Part shown: positions 1 to 13,490 of the stretch, one piece after another
Numbering within the stretch: the stretch's first letter is position 1
Layout of the letters: each line of letters opens with the position of its first letter
Translations under genes and position numbers: made by a program
The notes under the pieces: model-generated
Database searches by the model: none
What the model was told of the DNA's origin: nothing
What the model saw: only the letters and a program-made list of their open reading frames with translations
Source: Trichoplusia ni
Lineage: Eukaryota > Arthropoda > Insecta > Lepidoptera > Noctuidae
NCBI RefSeq assembly: GCF_003590095.1
Contig: NC_039488.1
Coordinates: 8,618,001 to 8,682,000 of the forward strand
Direction: 5' to 3'
Length of the DNA stretch: 64,000 bases

Positions 1-360
1 ACAAAACCCAAAACACTCCACCAATAACACTTATTTAATTAAACAGAAAAAAACTTCACAAAATATTTGCAAAGGTATTCTTCATCTCGCTAATAAGATT
101 TAACTGAATCAATAGCTCTATCTTATCGGTCGCTCTGATCATGCCATCTTGAGATAAGAGGTCAAGATTATACCTTGGAAAATTCTTGACAGTGAAAAAT
201 TTGGACAGACTTTATTATAGACACAAAGTCAACCCAGTTATGGGTTGTGAAACAGAAACGTGTGTGATGTACCTTCAGACTTTGTATTGAGGATAACTGT
301 TACTGCAAGGTTGTACCTTGAAATGGGTTCCGATTATGATAATGATTTGAGGGTTTAATG

Positions 361-470
361 TGACGGGCCAGTGCAGTTCGGCCACACTCGTAAGCGGTCT
401 TTTCGCCCACTCGTTTACAATAAGGCTTCGCGCCGAGGTGGCGGTCGCGCCGGATTCGATAAACCGATAA
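361..470. other. GC-rich patch of unknown role
   Basis: About 110 bases stand out from the AT-rich surroundings by GC and CpG content (for example gcgccgaggtggcggtcgcg near 430). I see no convincing exon, splice pair or core promoter element. It could be a promoter fragment or the end of a decayed transposon. Confidence 0.35.
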
Positions 471-1875
471 TATTAGTTAAATGGATTAAACCTACACAAC
501 AGCTAAAGCCTGAACTGTGTTCTATATTCTTTTGTTATTGTTAATTCTAACACATGGTGTTGTTAACTTACTATAGAAGTATTTGTGCGAAGCGGTGGCT
601 AAATGCAGTGTGAACTTGTATGTTTATCATTTCGCTGTATTTATGAGAGCCTTGTTATGTAGACGGACACTCTTTAAACATCGATAGTCCTTGGTTATCT
701 TATCAATAATACCTACTGGTACTTATGTTTTGTGTTACGTCTCTAATACAACGACAATTACATATATCGAAGGAATTGAATAAACAACAACAATGATAAA
801 ACTCTAGGTGAATATTCACGTATTTATTTAACGTACCAAACCTGTATAATTTATCAATAGATAGGTAAATTCACGGACTCATTAGACGAAACCACAATTA
901 ACGGTTATCTATTGGTGTTTAATGATCCGTTCAAGAAGTAATTATTTTCCTATCCAATGTCCCTACTAAGACAGTCATGGCTCTACATTTAACTTAAAAA
1001 AGGTTTTCAAACAATTTTAGTAAGTGTCTAGTCTAGGCAGTTATGAATTAAAATTATTCAATTCATTAATTAAGTCGTCGTATTATCCTAGACAGTCAGA
1101 CAGACAGTCGGACTGACTTTATTACTGTAGCAGATAAAATATTTGCAACACAATATTTATTTTTATTTCACCAATCCATCTGTGTCATGATAAACTGGTA
1201 ATCGTCATTCGAATAATTTTAAAGCCTTTGTTGATCTATTGCGTCATTACACATTAACAACACAGGTACATTTATAATGGACAGTTCCGTTTTTGTAGTA
1301 CAAATTAGACGTGCTTATCCAATTATTATGAGCCTTTAAATATCTTAAAATAGTAGTTGCTATTAAAAGGCAGACATTTCCAAACATTTTAGAAAGCAGA
1401 CACAAGCATGACCTTAAGAACTGTTCTTATTAAAAGTAAAACCTGTTTATTAACATTTATTTAATTACAAATCATTAGCATTGTTCGAGAAATATTTGAT
1501 GTCTTGATGGATGAGATGTGACGTCACAAGTGCAACTTAGACGAAGTATTATGTAATACTTGTCAGTTTTGACCCTTAGTTATGCTGACAAGGTTTCCAG
1601 TCACAGTACAATGTGCACATAAAGATATTGTCAGCAAAAAACTGAGTTGATAATGTTTTTAATTCCCACGGCAGTCAACAATGACACAGTTATCGATCAT
1701 TAGATTGCTTCGGAAAGCGCTTGGTCATCTATTATATTATAGCTACTTGCAAATTGCTTACGTGAAAAGTATGGCTTTGATTCTGATCTATTTCTTAGAA
1801 CGCATTGTGAATGTAGACGATTATTAATCGCCAAGTTAATTTGATTTTTTTTTGTTCAGCTTAGCTTTGGCCGGA

Positions 1876-1938
1876 TTTATTTTACGCCTACTTTATAAAC
1901 GCCTGCTTTATAAAAAGCAGGTTTTATTTTACGCCTAC
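1876..1938. repeat. Perfect hairpin between 16-bp direct repeats
   Basis: The 16-mer TTTATTTTACGCCTAC occurs at 1876-1891 and again at 1923-1938. Between the copies, CCTGCTTT (1902-1909) and AAAGCAGG (1914-1921) form a perfect 8-bp stem with loop ATAA. A partial 15-base repeat (cgcctRctttataaa) overlaps the left half. It may be a tiny MITE remnant or the product of local duplication. Confidence 0.6.
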
Positions 1939-3579
1939 GCTGTGACGTTGTTAAAAATAAATACATAGTTGTCAATAATTTAACGTGGGAATATATTAAG
2001 AGTCTATTAAACGTGTATAACGCAATACTTTTTCTTAATTTAGTTAGTCAAGTATCTTGAGTTGATTTTCTAATAGCTTGTCCTTCAAATAATTGATAAA
2101 CTGACGTTGACGGTCCGCTATCGAACCACTCAAGCCGAACAAAATAGAATGTCATTAAAAATAGTTGTTAGACATTTTTATAGAGAACACGTTTTCACAA
2201 GTCTGGTGAATCGTGATTTATTGAATGTCTTCTAAAAGTCCAGTTTCCACGTGTAAGTGATGAATACCATTGTACCAGACACTATGAGGCCAGTATTTAA
2301 ATATTATGTCCATCGTATTGCAGTAAAGATATCGATTTTAATATTATTTTTATAACATGCTGATGTAAAGTTATAACATCGATAAGATACGAGCTAATGC
2401 AACGGTCTAATTGTCTGATTCCGGTTTCATAAATAATATTTGTATCAGTGTTGCAGGATAATGACTACTCCACGGCCACTTAGGTTTTAAGATAGCTTTT
2501 CAATGCCAATGGCGTCATATTGAATAGATTTGTTAAATGTGCTCACCGCGTTAAACTGGAATTGTTCATAAAAAAGGCTGGTATTAAAAAAAAAGAATCC
2601 AATTTGAGTGAATTGTGTCAATAACTACAGACAATATGAACCATGCCTTTGCTCGGCAGTGACCGAAAAGTTCACTGAACCAACACGAAAAAAGACGATT
2701 CCACTATTTTAAAACAAATAACAGATAGATATTTATTTCGCTTTTGGCTCGCCTTTAAAAACAAATCTTGGAATGTCTGTACCATTTGTGTTGATAACAA
2801 TCGACTGTAAGGGGTTAGCGAAATACAAACTTCGATAAATTTAATGAAATGTAAACACATTTAAATTTTATTAAAAAAAATATCTGATACCATAGCGGTA
2901 TATTTACCGGTCAATGAGAAAAAACAAGTGTCAACAGTTAGTTGTAAAATGATTTGGCAAATAAATGACACCCTATTTACCTACAAAAAAGTCATATTTC
3001 ATAGTTTAAAAGTGGAACGACGATCACGTTTGGCATGTAAAAAGGCCAAAGAACTGCACTTAGGTACTGGCTGACATTTTGAGTTTCTTTATAGCTATAA
3101 TTCTCTTTTTCGCAGTTTATTGCTTCGATGTTTATCATAACAATAACATTGTAGTTTTATCTAAGCGATTTCTTGATGACATACAAATCGCAGAAGACAA
3201 AAACATTGTGTTGCAAACTACTATCTTCCTCATACTGTTTGAGATTAAACGTCATACAAAAACAAACGAGATATACCTTGTGACACACGTCAGGTGTTAC
3301 AACTTTTAATAAAAATGCATCTTATTTCTTTGGAATAGAGCTGGTAATGTTAAAGTCTATGAATAGTTGAATTAGAAGAAGAATCATTGATTTAGAAGAC
3401 ATTTTGACCGAATAACTTTAGTAATCGAAATCTGCTGAAATCTTTCTGAACAACGATGTTGTAGAGTTTATCATTTGATATTTCGGATATCTACGGACTA
3501 TACCACTAATTTGCAGTAGAGAAGTAAGTAGACAATCTACAAGAGTACTATAAGTATAAAAAACAGCTAAATAGGTTGC

Positions 3580-3596
3580 AGGGTTGCCGCAACCCT
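3580..3596. repeat. 17-bp perfect odd palindrome
   Basis: AGGGTTGC and GCAACCCT flank a single central C, giving an exact 8+8 inverted repeat. No associated gene is seen. It lies about 90 bases left of the larger hairpin at 3679-3720. Confidence 0.6.
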
Positions 3597-3678
3597 CTAG
3601 TAAACCATATCGCATTGCTGGTGGCATGTGGCCGCCGGTAATTATGTATATCGAATACCGCGGTTATACCTCAACCAC

Positions 3679-3720
3679 ACCAACATAGGTGCGAGGTAGC
3701 TCGTACCTACCTATGTTGGT
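3679..3720. repeat. Long imperfect hairpin
   Basis: ACCAACATAGGT (3679-3690) pairs perfectly with ACCTATGTTGGT (3709-3720). After a 3-base bulge (gcg), AGGTA (3694-3698) pairs with TACCT (3704-3708) around the loop gctcg. Total stem is 17 bp over 42 nt. This is shorter than a usual pre-miRNA, so a small transposon-derived hairpin or cruciform is more likely. No TE terminal motif was recognised. Confidence 0.6.
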
Positions 3721-4464
3721 TGCCTGCAAGCAGTGAATGGGCGTGAATACTGTGACACCGGCTAATGTGGTATAACACCTATTGTAATATTTTTTAATTG
3801 TTTTTTTATTTGTTTTCGTTCTTTTGTTCTTGTATTCAAAGTTAGAAAAACGTGTATTTTATTATTATTGTTGTTAGTTTGCATCGAGCCTACTACCCCC
3901 TCTTTTATGAGTGTCTGAGGACACTGAGATACCGAGGACAATTTATTGTTTTGCAGTTGCGCAGTCAAAACACCTTGATCACTTAAGTAATTTACTTAAA
4001 AAATGTGTACATATTTATGACAACCCTGAAATCAATAACAATAAAAAAAAATCAATGCTACATAGATACTTATAATTACTACGACTTATTTTTATCCTCT
4101 TGTAAACAATTTAAATATCATAAACCATACACAGTTTCTCGTTACAATATCTCGAGTTTTCTCGTACTTTCAATTATGTTTATATTTTGTTAATATAATA
4201 TAACTAGAGTTAAGACCAACAAACAGTTTATAAAGGTGTTGAAATACATTCCGCGAGAAAGTGACGTCACAAAACATGATTATAAGTAATCTTGCTTGCA
4301 CTATAAATATAATCCATTGCATTATTGTAATAATGGTTTAAATATCCCGCTAATAATAATATGTATATTTATTACGATAATTGATTGAAACCGTCGCTTG
4401 GAACGTGTACCTTTTTAATTTTATTTTTTCAATTTAATGATATATGAACGTAAAACTTATGGTG

Positions 4465-4560
4465 TTAAAGGGGGTAATCTCAGGAACTACTGGACCGATT
4501 TTTAAGCTTTTAGCAATACTACCTTGCCGGCTAGCTGGTCGATAAATTTCAGAAGCGGTG
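4465..4560 (+). mobile_element. Degenerate RTE-type LINE fragment
   Basis: The wording 'gtaatctcaggaactactgg' followed by 'accgatt' is characteristic of the untranslated 3' part of RTE-like elements that are abundant in Lepidoptera. The copy is short and has no coding part. Family assignment is from memory of such repeats. Confidence 0.45.
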
Positions 4561-6276
4561 AAGATAACAGAAAACTTGACACCGTTACATTGTCATGTTA
4601 TCGATAACCTTTTATTCACGTTTTCTGTATTGAAATCAGTATCGGTATCTAACTAGGGCTCGCCCCTTCCCTGGGGGCTATGACCGCTTTGCCTCGGTGA
4701 TGTGCCAGATTTTCGGAATGACCGCTCTTGAACGCCTTTAACAGAGTTTAACATTTAAACTTTACGTATTGACGCCGAATATAGCGTGACCCTCGTTTGT
4801 TTGTGTTTGATGGTATTTTGCATTCAATATTTTCGGATAAAATTGTGTGGCTAAGACTGAAAGAACTGAAGATGATAGGTTGAACACTTACGCGGTAGTA
4901 GACATTTTAAGGAGTCCTAAATTTCGTCTGAAATTACGAATAGGAAGATTTATCGTACGTTTACGGATGTCAAGTTTTTATGAATAATCGGTAACGTAAA
5001 TATCATTAACAATGCCAGCTCCCCTTAATAGTGACAAAATGTTTGAAGCTCTCTTACTTTCTAAATCTTTTTTGGTTGACGGCTCCATAATTCACGTAGG
5101 AGGCGCCGATGTCAATTAATTTTAATTTTGTGAGAGTTTTTGAGTCCGAGTAACGCAACTTTTTGGTACGTATTTGAGACTACGGATGTGTGTGTAACTT
5201 CTGCCTTTATAAGGAATGAAATGTCCCAAAATTTGTTATGATTGGTCATCGAATGTCGATGACCTGCGGTACATCGTATTATATAAGCATCGCAGCAATA
5301 TATACGTACATGCATCTTAGTCTAAGCATAGTAAGTGAAAGAAAGGGGTATTATTAAGGGAAAGGAGTGATAAATGTATGACAGTCGTAAGTTATAGTAA
5401 ATCAGTCTATAATTGCAACATCTGGTGGAGACCGGCAGCGGTGACGCATAATCTAACGTAGGTATTAGTACCGGTTAACCCCAAGGAATAGCTGCGGTCG
5501 ATCCTATTTTGTTTTTCTTGCTGATTTTATACTGCACATGTGGGAGGATGTGGGCTAGGAACTTAGCGTCTTTTGGTAAATATTGCGCTATTCGCCAATA
5601 CGAAGCTAATATGTGCGTTGGCAGACCGAACAAGGAAGTATATGTTGTTTGGCTGTGTCGTGTTAATAGCTGGTATTTAATGAATGCTAATATTCAGATG
5701 TCTCGTAAGTTGCGAATTTTTTTTAAACACTTCGTCAAATCAAGTGATATTCAAAAGTTGAATTATTTGACTGGTTTTTAAGTTGTACCTGACATAATAA
5801 GCTTGTTTTGAGGTTTTGTTATGATTATAACTATGTTATTTCGCATGAAAAACGTTCTATGTGATTTAAACTTAAGTGACAACATGTTAACACATAGTTA
5901 TATTAATAAGACCCCTTATATTTATCAGGGGTGCCGGATGCGGGCTTCTGACTCATACATATAATAAAATTATCAAGGTAGCTTGCGCAATTAACGATTT
6001 ATCAGCACCTAAGCAATAAGACTCAGTCACTAGTCGTTTCATGAGAGTCAGAATGATTAGTCAGATTAGTCCAATCAAGCAAGTTCAGTCAAAGTTATAT
6101 TAATTTAATTTCGGTAACCCAAGCGACTAAGGAATCGTAACTATTTCTCCATTCGCATGAAAAAAAAAGGTTTTCAAATGTGGAACTATTACAGGCCAGT
6201 ATTTAAACTCTCGGTTACGGCATCTTGTTAAGTACAATGGCAGTTGTTCGTGGGGTCGCTAGGATTGTTCATCTGC

Positions 6277-6343
6277 CGGCGCATGCGCCGTGAAAATGTA
6301 GCGGTGTCTGCGCTTGCGCATCGCCCGTGACGCAATTATTGAG
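6277..6343 (+). promoter_or_regulatory. Two NRF1-like palindromic sites, possible promoter
   Basis: CGGCGCATGCGCCG (6277-6290) is a perfect 14-bp palindrome containing GCGCATGCGC, the core of the NRF1 (insect Ewg) binding motif. TGCGCTTGCGCA (6309-6320) is a second site one base off the full motif, 19 bases further on. NRF1 sites normally sit in promoters. Just downstream, GAG followed by GTAAAA (GT at 6344) could be a weak plus-strand donor of a noncoding first exon. No coding exon was found, so the promoter idea is inference. Confidence 0.35.
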
Positions 6344-7008
6344 GTAAAAGCTTCTGTTAGTTATCTGAATAATCATACCTATTTCTTTTTAGATTTTTAT
6401 TGTAGATTGTCTAAGTGGTGGAGTACATTAAGAAGTGTATATTAATTTTGATTGATTTGAATTGCTTTGTACTTTGAAAGCTTGAAGCGTATGTGTAAAG
6501 ATTGAAATTCATTTCTTGCTTCGCATAAAATCTTCTGTACAAATTACCATAATTATAGTATAAGTGCTACATATTTTGGTGTTCCTTTTTAGTTCATGAT
6601 AAATTTTACAAATAGTACTGTACCTACGTCTCTACATAACATCGTTCAATACCTCATTACAGTCCTACTAATAACGATAGGGGTATAATTTTCCACTTAA
6701 AATTAAGTGCTTCTTCGAAAACTATCAGCCGTGCTTAATTATAAGTTGATAAAGTTTTTCTCGCTATTAAGGTATAGGTTTGACGTTGTAAAAGGCCGTG
6801 AGGGTCACGACTTGTTACAAGCGTAATTACAATTAGTTTATACTCGTTACATGATTCATATAATACCGATTTCCGAAGGTTACGGAAGACAGTGGAATTA
6901 AGCCGTTAATAAACGTATATATATTTCATTAGCTAATAGTCTTAATATAATCTTATCTTTTATTTGAATCTTCCGGAAAAATCGATGAATGTCGAATTGT
7001 TTAATAAA

Positions 7009-7063
7009 GCCGCCCATACACGTTACGGACTGCTGTCATTCACGCAGACAGTGTGTGGGCAGC
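7009..7063. mobile_element. Small MITE-like element with terminal inverted repeats
   Basis: GCCGCCCATACAC at the left end and GTGTGTGGGCAGC at the right end are inverted repeats matching at 11 of 13 positions. They enclose only about 30 bases with no coding capacity. This looks like a strongly deleted non-autonomous DNA transposon. No clear target-site duplication was established. Confidence 0.45.
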
Positions 7064-10000
7064 CTTAGACTTTCCAATCGTCTATAACAACTTGTAGGTA
7101 CTTTTTTCCACTGAAAGCAGGCTTTACACAGTTACTTATCATTCTGTTTTATGTTGGTGTGTTCAGTAATATAATACTTTTATATAAAAGTCTTTAGTAT
7201 GTCTTGTCTATTTTGCTAGGTGACCTTCACCTTTAGCGCTGGTGTCGCAATCTAGAGACATCGATACATTGGATATTAATAACACATAGTGTTGTAACAA
7301 ATGTATATTCGAGTAAATACTATCGATTAAACCGACACAATACATAATGATTAACGCACAGATGGGGAATATATGCAATTAAATATTTGCTCTTTAAAAC
7401 AATAGCGCAATAAAAAAAAATAGCAATATAAAAGCCTTAAATATTGCATTTTAATAATTGAGGTATATTTAAGTTTAGAATAGAGGCGGAAATTACGCAC
7501 AAACGTAATGTAATTAATTACTGACGTATTGCGTAGGTTTTTGTATTTTAAGACCATTGCTCTTATTATTCGATTACTCAAATTAGTGATAGTGTAATTA
7601 AATAAACATAATTATCATTAAATAAGAATAAACGAATAAATTAAACGCACAGTCGCACACGTCATTTGTTTCACTCGATAAAACAATTTAATTAATTTAC
7701 GTCACTTGTCACCAATACAAAAAATATAACTTACATTCGGTGTATAAGCCTACGTAATTGAATAACATACGTTTTAAGGTAGAACCTTGGAAGTTGAGCA
7801 CTACCAATATTATTACGTCTTTTCATGTCATAATGTATGCATGTGACTACAAAACATGATGATTACCACTTCAAAGTAATGAAAAACTGGCAAAGCGCGA
7901 GTCAGACTTGCGAAGCTGAGGGTTCTGAAAGAATAGGCTAAAGAAAAACAAATTGGTCACCCAATAAAAGCTAAACGTCAAGGATTGTTTTATTTTTTTT
8001 TTATTAAAGGAAGAAATTATCCATTTGTGAAAGTTTCACCTATCCTGCCATCACAATTCATACACATTCACATTCAAATATGTAGATTGCTGACGGACGG
8101 ATACAGTAAAGGGGTTTCATTTTTTCCATTTTAGTAAAGTAATAAAACCGTTTGACGAATAAATAACCAATGACTTAAGGATATTTTGTTAAGTTTTTAT
8201 GAAAATCCCCGACAGTTACCTCAAGTTATTTGCTTAAGCGGACATCAAAATGACGAAATTATTTAACCTTAAACCACCTCACAAAAACCCAAATCAAAAG
8301 AAAAACTCGGATAAATTATAGAGAAACTGATTTGGAATAACATAACATTTAAAAACGAGTTGTGTTTAAAAACAAGATAGGTATTTATATTTAAACTTGG
8401 AATGACATATATATGGAACCTCCTTCGATCGACTTCTTATGCGTTTTTTTTTCATAATATTATTAATAAAGGTTAATCGTTTTAAAACTAGACCCTAGAA
8501 ATTGTAATAATTCTTGTTTAACAAGTTTATTTGCTTGAGGCGTGTGGCGAGCCGTTGACCTTTAGTTCCGGAAACGAAGTATTAAGTACTGCCTTAACCT
8601 TCAATGTTTATAAGCTTGATTCTATGTGATTCTGAATATAACCTGCAGTCAAGTGACGTAGTAACCTCTAACATTACCATCGCTTCTATCCCAAATACTT
8701 AAGGTTTAGATTCGTTTGACCACTCACAATGGTTGCGACTTGCACGTAATAGCAAAACGGAACGTGCTTCAAAGCGCAAAGATACGTAAACATTCTTACA
8801 CGTACTTAAGTAACATTATTTTGACTGGAACAAGTCAATGGGCTCCTCGATAAAGCATGCACAGAACAAGTACTGACGGCAGCAGCACCGATACAATAAA
8901 TTAAAACAAAAGATAACGCTAAAAAACTAAATTTGATTAATGTTTACAGCACCCATTTGTACACGGACGCGATTATATACTGGGACTTGTCCACCATACG
9001 AAGGGCATCAAAAATAAACCTTACGTTACCACAATTAAGGTGCTCTTGAATTTGTACCTGGATGTCTTACACCACATCTCAAAGTAATATCATTGCAATT
9101 GTGGAAGAAAGATGCCTCTATACATTGTGTGATGCGCCATCACGCTTTCATAACCGCAACAGTCGTACTTAAAAAGTTGGTGTAGGCCCTAAGAGCCTGC
9201 CCACTAAATTATTACCAAGGATTTACAAAAACGAACTTTGCTCCCCTAAAATTAAGGTTCCATTCAAATTCACCTGGCCTCAACTTAGAAGTTTGTCGAA
9301 AACTTTGCACTCCAGACTGAGACCGGTGTGGTTGCGACAATTTATCTTATAATGGTCAGGGGCACTCCGCTTTCAGTGTCCGCTGAGAATATCAATGGCA
9401 TCATAAGCATAATGGATTTAGTCTTCAGCACGCGTCTCGTGCCCATAAATGGTGCCACTTTCACTTGAATTATGATGTGTTCCTTTTAAAGTGGCTTCGG
9501 CGCTTGTTTGATACAAATGATGTTCGGTTTCATCAAGGGTTATGGTCTTGTAATTATGTTGCGGTATACTGTCTTTTAAAGATATCAAATGTTAGTTTGT
9601 TACCCACGGAAGGAGCAATGCTCTGAGGTTATTTGTATGTTAAATACCTAATTCTTAGTCGTCAATCTTCCTTAGTGTTACTTATTTTATCAGAAACGCC
9701 ATTCTGGCTTTATTTCTTCTGAAAAATGATTGCACAATTTATCCAAATAGGTAAGTGAACTATGACTAACACCTCGATTTCGAAGGCCTCACAAAAACAC
9801 CGAAATAAAACTAAGAGAAAAAATACCTTTCGGAACTTATACATGCTACAAATATAGATAAAATCAGTTGAGTGGTATTTTTTGTTGATCCGATTAGAAC
9901 GAAGGCAAACAAAATCGCCTTGAGGTGGGTAAACTTAGTTATAACTTTGACATAACACGACATACTCAAACCCATTGTTAAGGCACTTTCAGACATTATC

Positions 10001-10674
10001 GTGTCACGCACATTATTTTAGAACACGTCAAAATGACTCTACACTAAAATGTAAAGCAATTACGTAGTCTAAAACCGCCTTAAGCTGACCAGCGTTGTTT
10101 CTTTGTTTTCCTTTCGTCGCGGCCGTAGCAAACAAAATCGCATTAAGGACGGGGAAAAAGTATGTATTATTAGTTAATTAGTTCGTATTAATCGACTGAC
10201 TGATTGTTCAGCATGATTCATAACTTACGTAACATTTCCCGCGTCTTTTCCTGAAACTTTGACGACGCTGTTTGATGACTCTGAGACTTTTTGTAATTTA
10301 ACAAGTTTACTATAGCAAGATAAGAATAGTAATATTTTTTAACTAAAACTCGTTAGTTCGAAACAATTATAATGTAACTATATGATGGACTAGCTCTAGT
10401 GGTGTAACTTGGTGATAGCTAAGTGTTATTTAATTGTTGAGAGCTACTTTTAATGTGACGTAATTTGAGTCATTATGGTCATTCGAATCTTGGTGTACGT
10501 GAATAATCGCACTTATTTAACAAGGCAACGGCATAATTCAATACATCTTAAACCTTTAAAGGCACGCGTCTATTTACGATCCCTGACCCTTCATGCGTTT
10601 TTTATTATAATGATAAGGAGGCTAAACTGTTTAATTACGCACGTCATACGACCCTACACATTAGCACTTGCATT

Positions 10675-10800
10675 TGTTTTATATTTAGCTCCAGCGTGTT
10701 GCATTAGGACGAAACGTCCGCGTCGGCTTGCCGCACGCCCGCAACGTATCCGGCTCGGCCCAAGGAGAACTTTCCATCTACTATATGTCGACACTACTAA
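10675..10800. other. GC-rich, multi-frame-open patch; possible exon
   Basis: Within AT-rich DNA this patch is GC- and CpG-rich. On the plus strand it is preceded by a good acceptor-like tract (ttgttttatatttag, ending at 10691). More than one frame stays open. One reads with plausible residues (for example VRVGLPHARN) to a TAG near 10840. No good donor was found. A 116-codon plus-strand ORF starting at 10475 also spans the patch but is within chance expectation. It could be an exon, a promoter or an old repeat. Confidence 0.2.
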
Positions 10801-13490
10801 GTACTACTCAACGTTATACCAATAGCTTGAACCTTTGTTAGAGTTCAATTATTGTTTTTAATCCATAAAAAGCATTAACTTGAAGTTTGTATGCAAAGAA
10901 AATTTGATCCTTCCTGAAAGAAAAACTAAAACAAGAAATACAAGCGTCCATACTTTTAGTTTCACTATTTAGTTTTAAACTGTATCATATATATGTAAAA
11001 ACCACAATTGTTATGAAATATATACACGCTTTATGCTCTAATGCGCAAGGGCAAGGTTTCTGCCGTTGCGTAGATTTTCAAGGTTTAGCGCATAGTCTTT
11101 TTAGATAATCTCGTGTGTTTGTAATGAGTCTTTTTCTATATAAATAGTTGTGTTAGTCTGTAATACAAGTTTACATGCATTTAATACACATATAGGTTAA
11201 CCATCTGATCGCACACTAATAATTAGGTTTCAAAACTTTTAGCCCATTATTAAAGACCTTGACTTTGACTGATCGGGATTATTAAACGAATGAAATTATG
11301 CGAAATTACAAAGAAACAGTTTCCTCGTCAATTTGAGAAACGTTCAAATATAAAATAAATATACGTTGTGTACTAAAATAGTTGAATGGAACTGGCTAGA
11401 ATGAAGGAAAACAAACTTGATGAAGATTACGCACTCTTGGGAGAACGCCAAAAATGTGTAGCTATCATTCATTGCATTGGAGATCTCTCGTGATACAAAA
11501 TTGTAGATTCATTTGACATTAGATTCTAGAAAATGTTTCGTGGATAATGAGTTAATTTGACGAATCATTCATCGAATCACCATCGTTACACTGCACTGTG
11601 CACTGAGGGAATACGTGCAAATACCCTCAAGAAAAACAATAATAGGCCCAACAGATTATTGACTGTAGCAACGATGCTTAACCTCCATTGATTTATTTTT
11701 AGAAATACATCTATGAAAATTTATACAAACTTAATTTCAATATTCATGAGATAGAGAAGGACAGACAGCAGAGAGAACCTTAATAACGACTAATATATTT
11801 TACTTAATACGTTAAAATCATCTAAACCTTTATGTCCATATTACTAACGACCACACATCCTTATCAAATGTAAAGAAAAAAAATGGGCAAATTTTCTTTG
11901 AAGCATGTTTGGCAAATTGCAATAATTTCGTATAACAGTCACAATTGTTTATAAAAGTGCAAACTTGTGTCGTGCTTTATCGTTGCACATGTGTACACAA
12001 TCTAGGTAAGTACCTACTTTTAGTTATGTAACTATGGAACAATAAATTGTAAGCAAGTATTGTGTAATCAGACTTTTTGTTTGATTTTCGTCGCGGCGTT
12101 TGAAATTAGTATTTGTAGCCAATAGCAACTGATAAAGGGGAATAATTTTGGGGAATTTTTTTTCTGGTAACCTAAAGCTATCTTGGTGACAGCGATGGAA
12201 GCTGAAATTAGTCGAGATTACCAGCAAAGTGCAAATATCGTATCGCCTAAAGTCGCTAACTAATTACAGTTTTACCACAAAGTTTTACTGTCAATCACTT
12301 AATTTGTCACAAGTTGAAACATTAATGAGACTTCTTATTATTATCTTCTAGTTGAGATTATAAGCGATAAGATTTTTTCAATGTTACAAAGTGTTACTAT
12401 CCAAGGTGGTGTGAAAATTCATACAACCTTCTTTAAGATCCGTGTTAAAACGACACTGTAAGGAAAATTACAAAAAAATGTCTCTTAACGTGTGACGATT
12501 ACTATTCTACAAAATCAAAGTCAATTTGACAAGTAAACGCGAAGAATAAATAATGATAATTTAATTTGACGGTCCAATTTTAGAATGCCGGCGTAGTACA
12601 GAATGATTTATAAAAAGTACTTGTTATGGAGTTATTGTATGATTTCGGGCTTTGGATCTATAGCAAGACTAATGCGTAGAAATTGTAAGAAACTTCTATA
12701 TTGAACTTGCAACTCAAGTTTGACATAGTTCAGAAGCAAACAAAGGAACATCGGACAGTCATCGCCGTCAAAAGGTACTCACAGAGAAAGTTTGAAATGA
12801 AATGAAGTAATCATCATGACAGACATTGCACAATTTGTAAACTGCTTTAACCTAAATACGTTGTGATCTCACCAAATGACCGTTATTCAAAAAGCCAGGT
12901 ATTACCATCTCACATAAGTGCTGCCATTTTTTGTAATGACGGTTGTGATTCACATTTGAATTCGTGGAACAGAGCGGATTGTAGTCAGAAAACTATAGAG
13001 GTGATGTCTGCTACCTACCGGCAAACTCGTTTTCGTTCGAGAATATTATTATTTAATATGATCGAGAATTAATTCGACGCATATTTATATGGAATTAATG
13101 ACGGTCGTTGGTTACGAGGAAAAAAGCTGAAGTAATTGGAGAATCTGAGACTTTAGATGGGCAATAGAAGTTTAAGATGGTATTGACTTGATTCTAATAC
13201 GTGACGGTCTAAAGGGAAAGTCGATGGTAGGAGTATCGAGCGCAGGCGCTATTGTCAAACTTAATAAGAGAATAATATTATAATGTTTGGTCTGTTTGTA
13301 AATTATAGGAATCACAAACAGTATCCAACAATGCGTTTCAAAATAAAAAAAACAGGTCTTTTCCGGTAGGTACATAGAAAGTCGAATACAATAGCTATGC
13401 GGTTAAAATGGAGGTCCATTTTCAGCAGTGATGGAAAATTTATTTTTTAATATAAATGTAATAAAATTACAATAAATATGTGCAAGTTAC

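Larger units (their letters stand above)
1..6230. other. Gene-free stretch, left edge
   Basis: AT-rich DNA with no exon I can support. Open frames here are short, lack splice context and fit chance. It holds a GC-rich patch near 361-470, three hairpin or palindrome structures near 1.9, 3.58 and 3.7 kb, and a degenerate RTE-type fragment near 4.5 kb, all listed separately. If the minus-strand first exons further right belong to a gene reading leftward, this would be intron of that gene. Confidence 0.6.
6345..13488. other. Gene-free stretch
   Basis: No supportable exon. It contains a small inverted-repeat element near 7.0 kb and a GC-rich patch near 10.7 kb. The 8.9-9.6 kb segment is less AT-rich than its neighbours but all frames are broken. 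CAG- or TAG-GTAAGT strings on the plus strand near 9752 and 12006 lack a strong pyrimidine tract and were not called as splice sites. Confidence 0.55.

Noticed and set aside
5509..5781. 90-codon plus-strand ORF
   Set aside because: It starts at TTG in the listed form. The ATG-initiated part has no domain or splice context.
9730..9760. TAG-GTAAGT on the plus strand as a ratchet point, and similar strings near 12006, 26236 and 47695
   Set aside because: The pyrimidine tracts before them are weak or too distant, unlike the site at 47988, so they probably occur by chance.
10475..10825. 116-codon plus-strand ORF
   Set aside because: Several ORFs of 100 or more codons are expected by chance in 64 kb of this composition. 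It has no signal peptide, domain, splice context or clear promoter.
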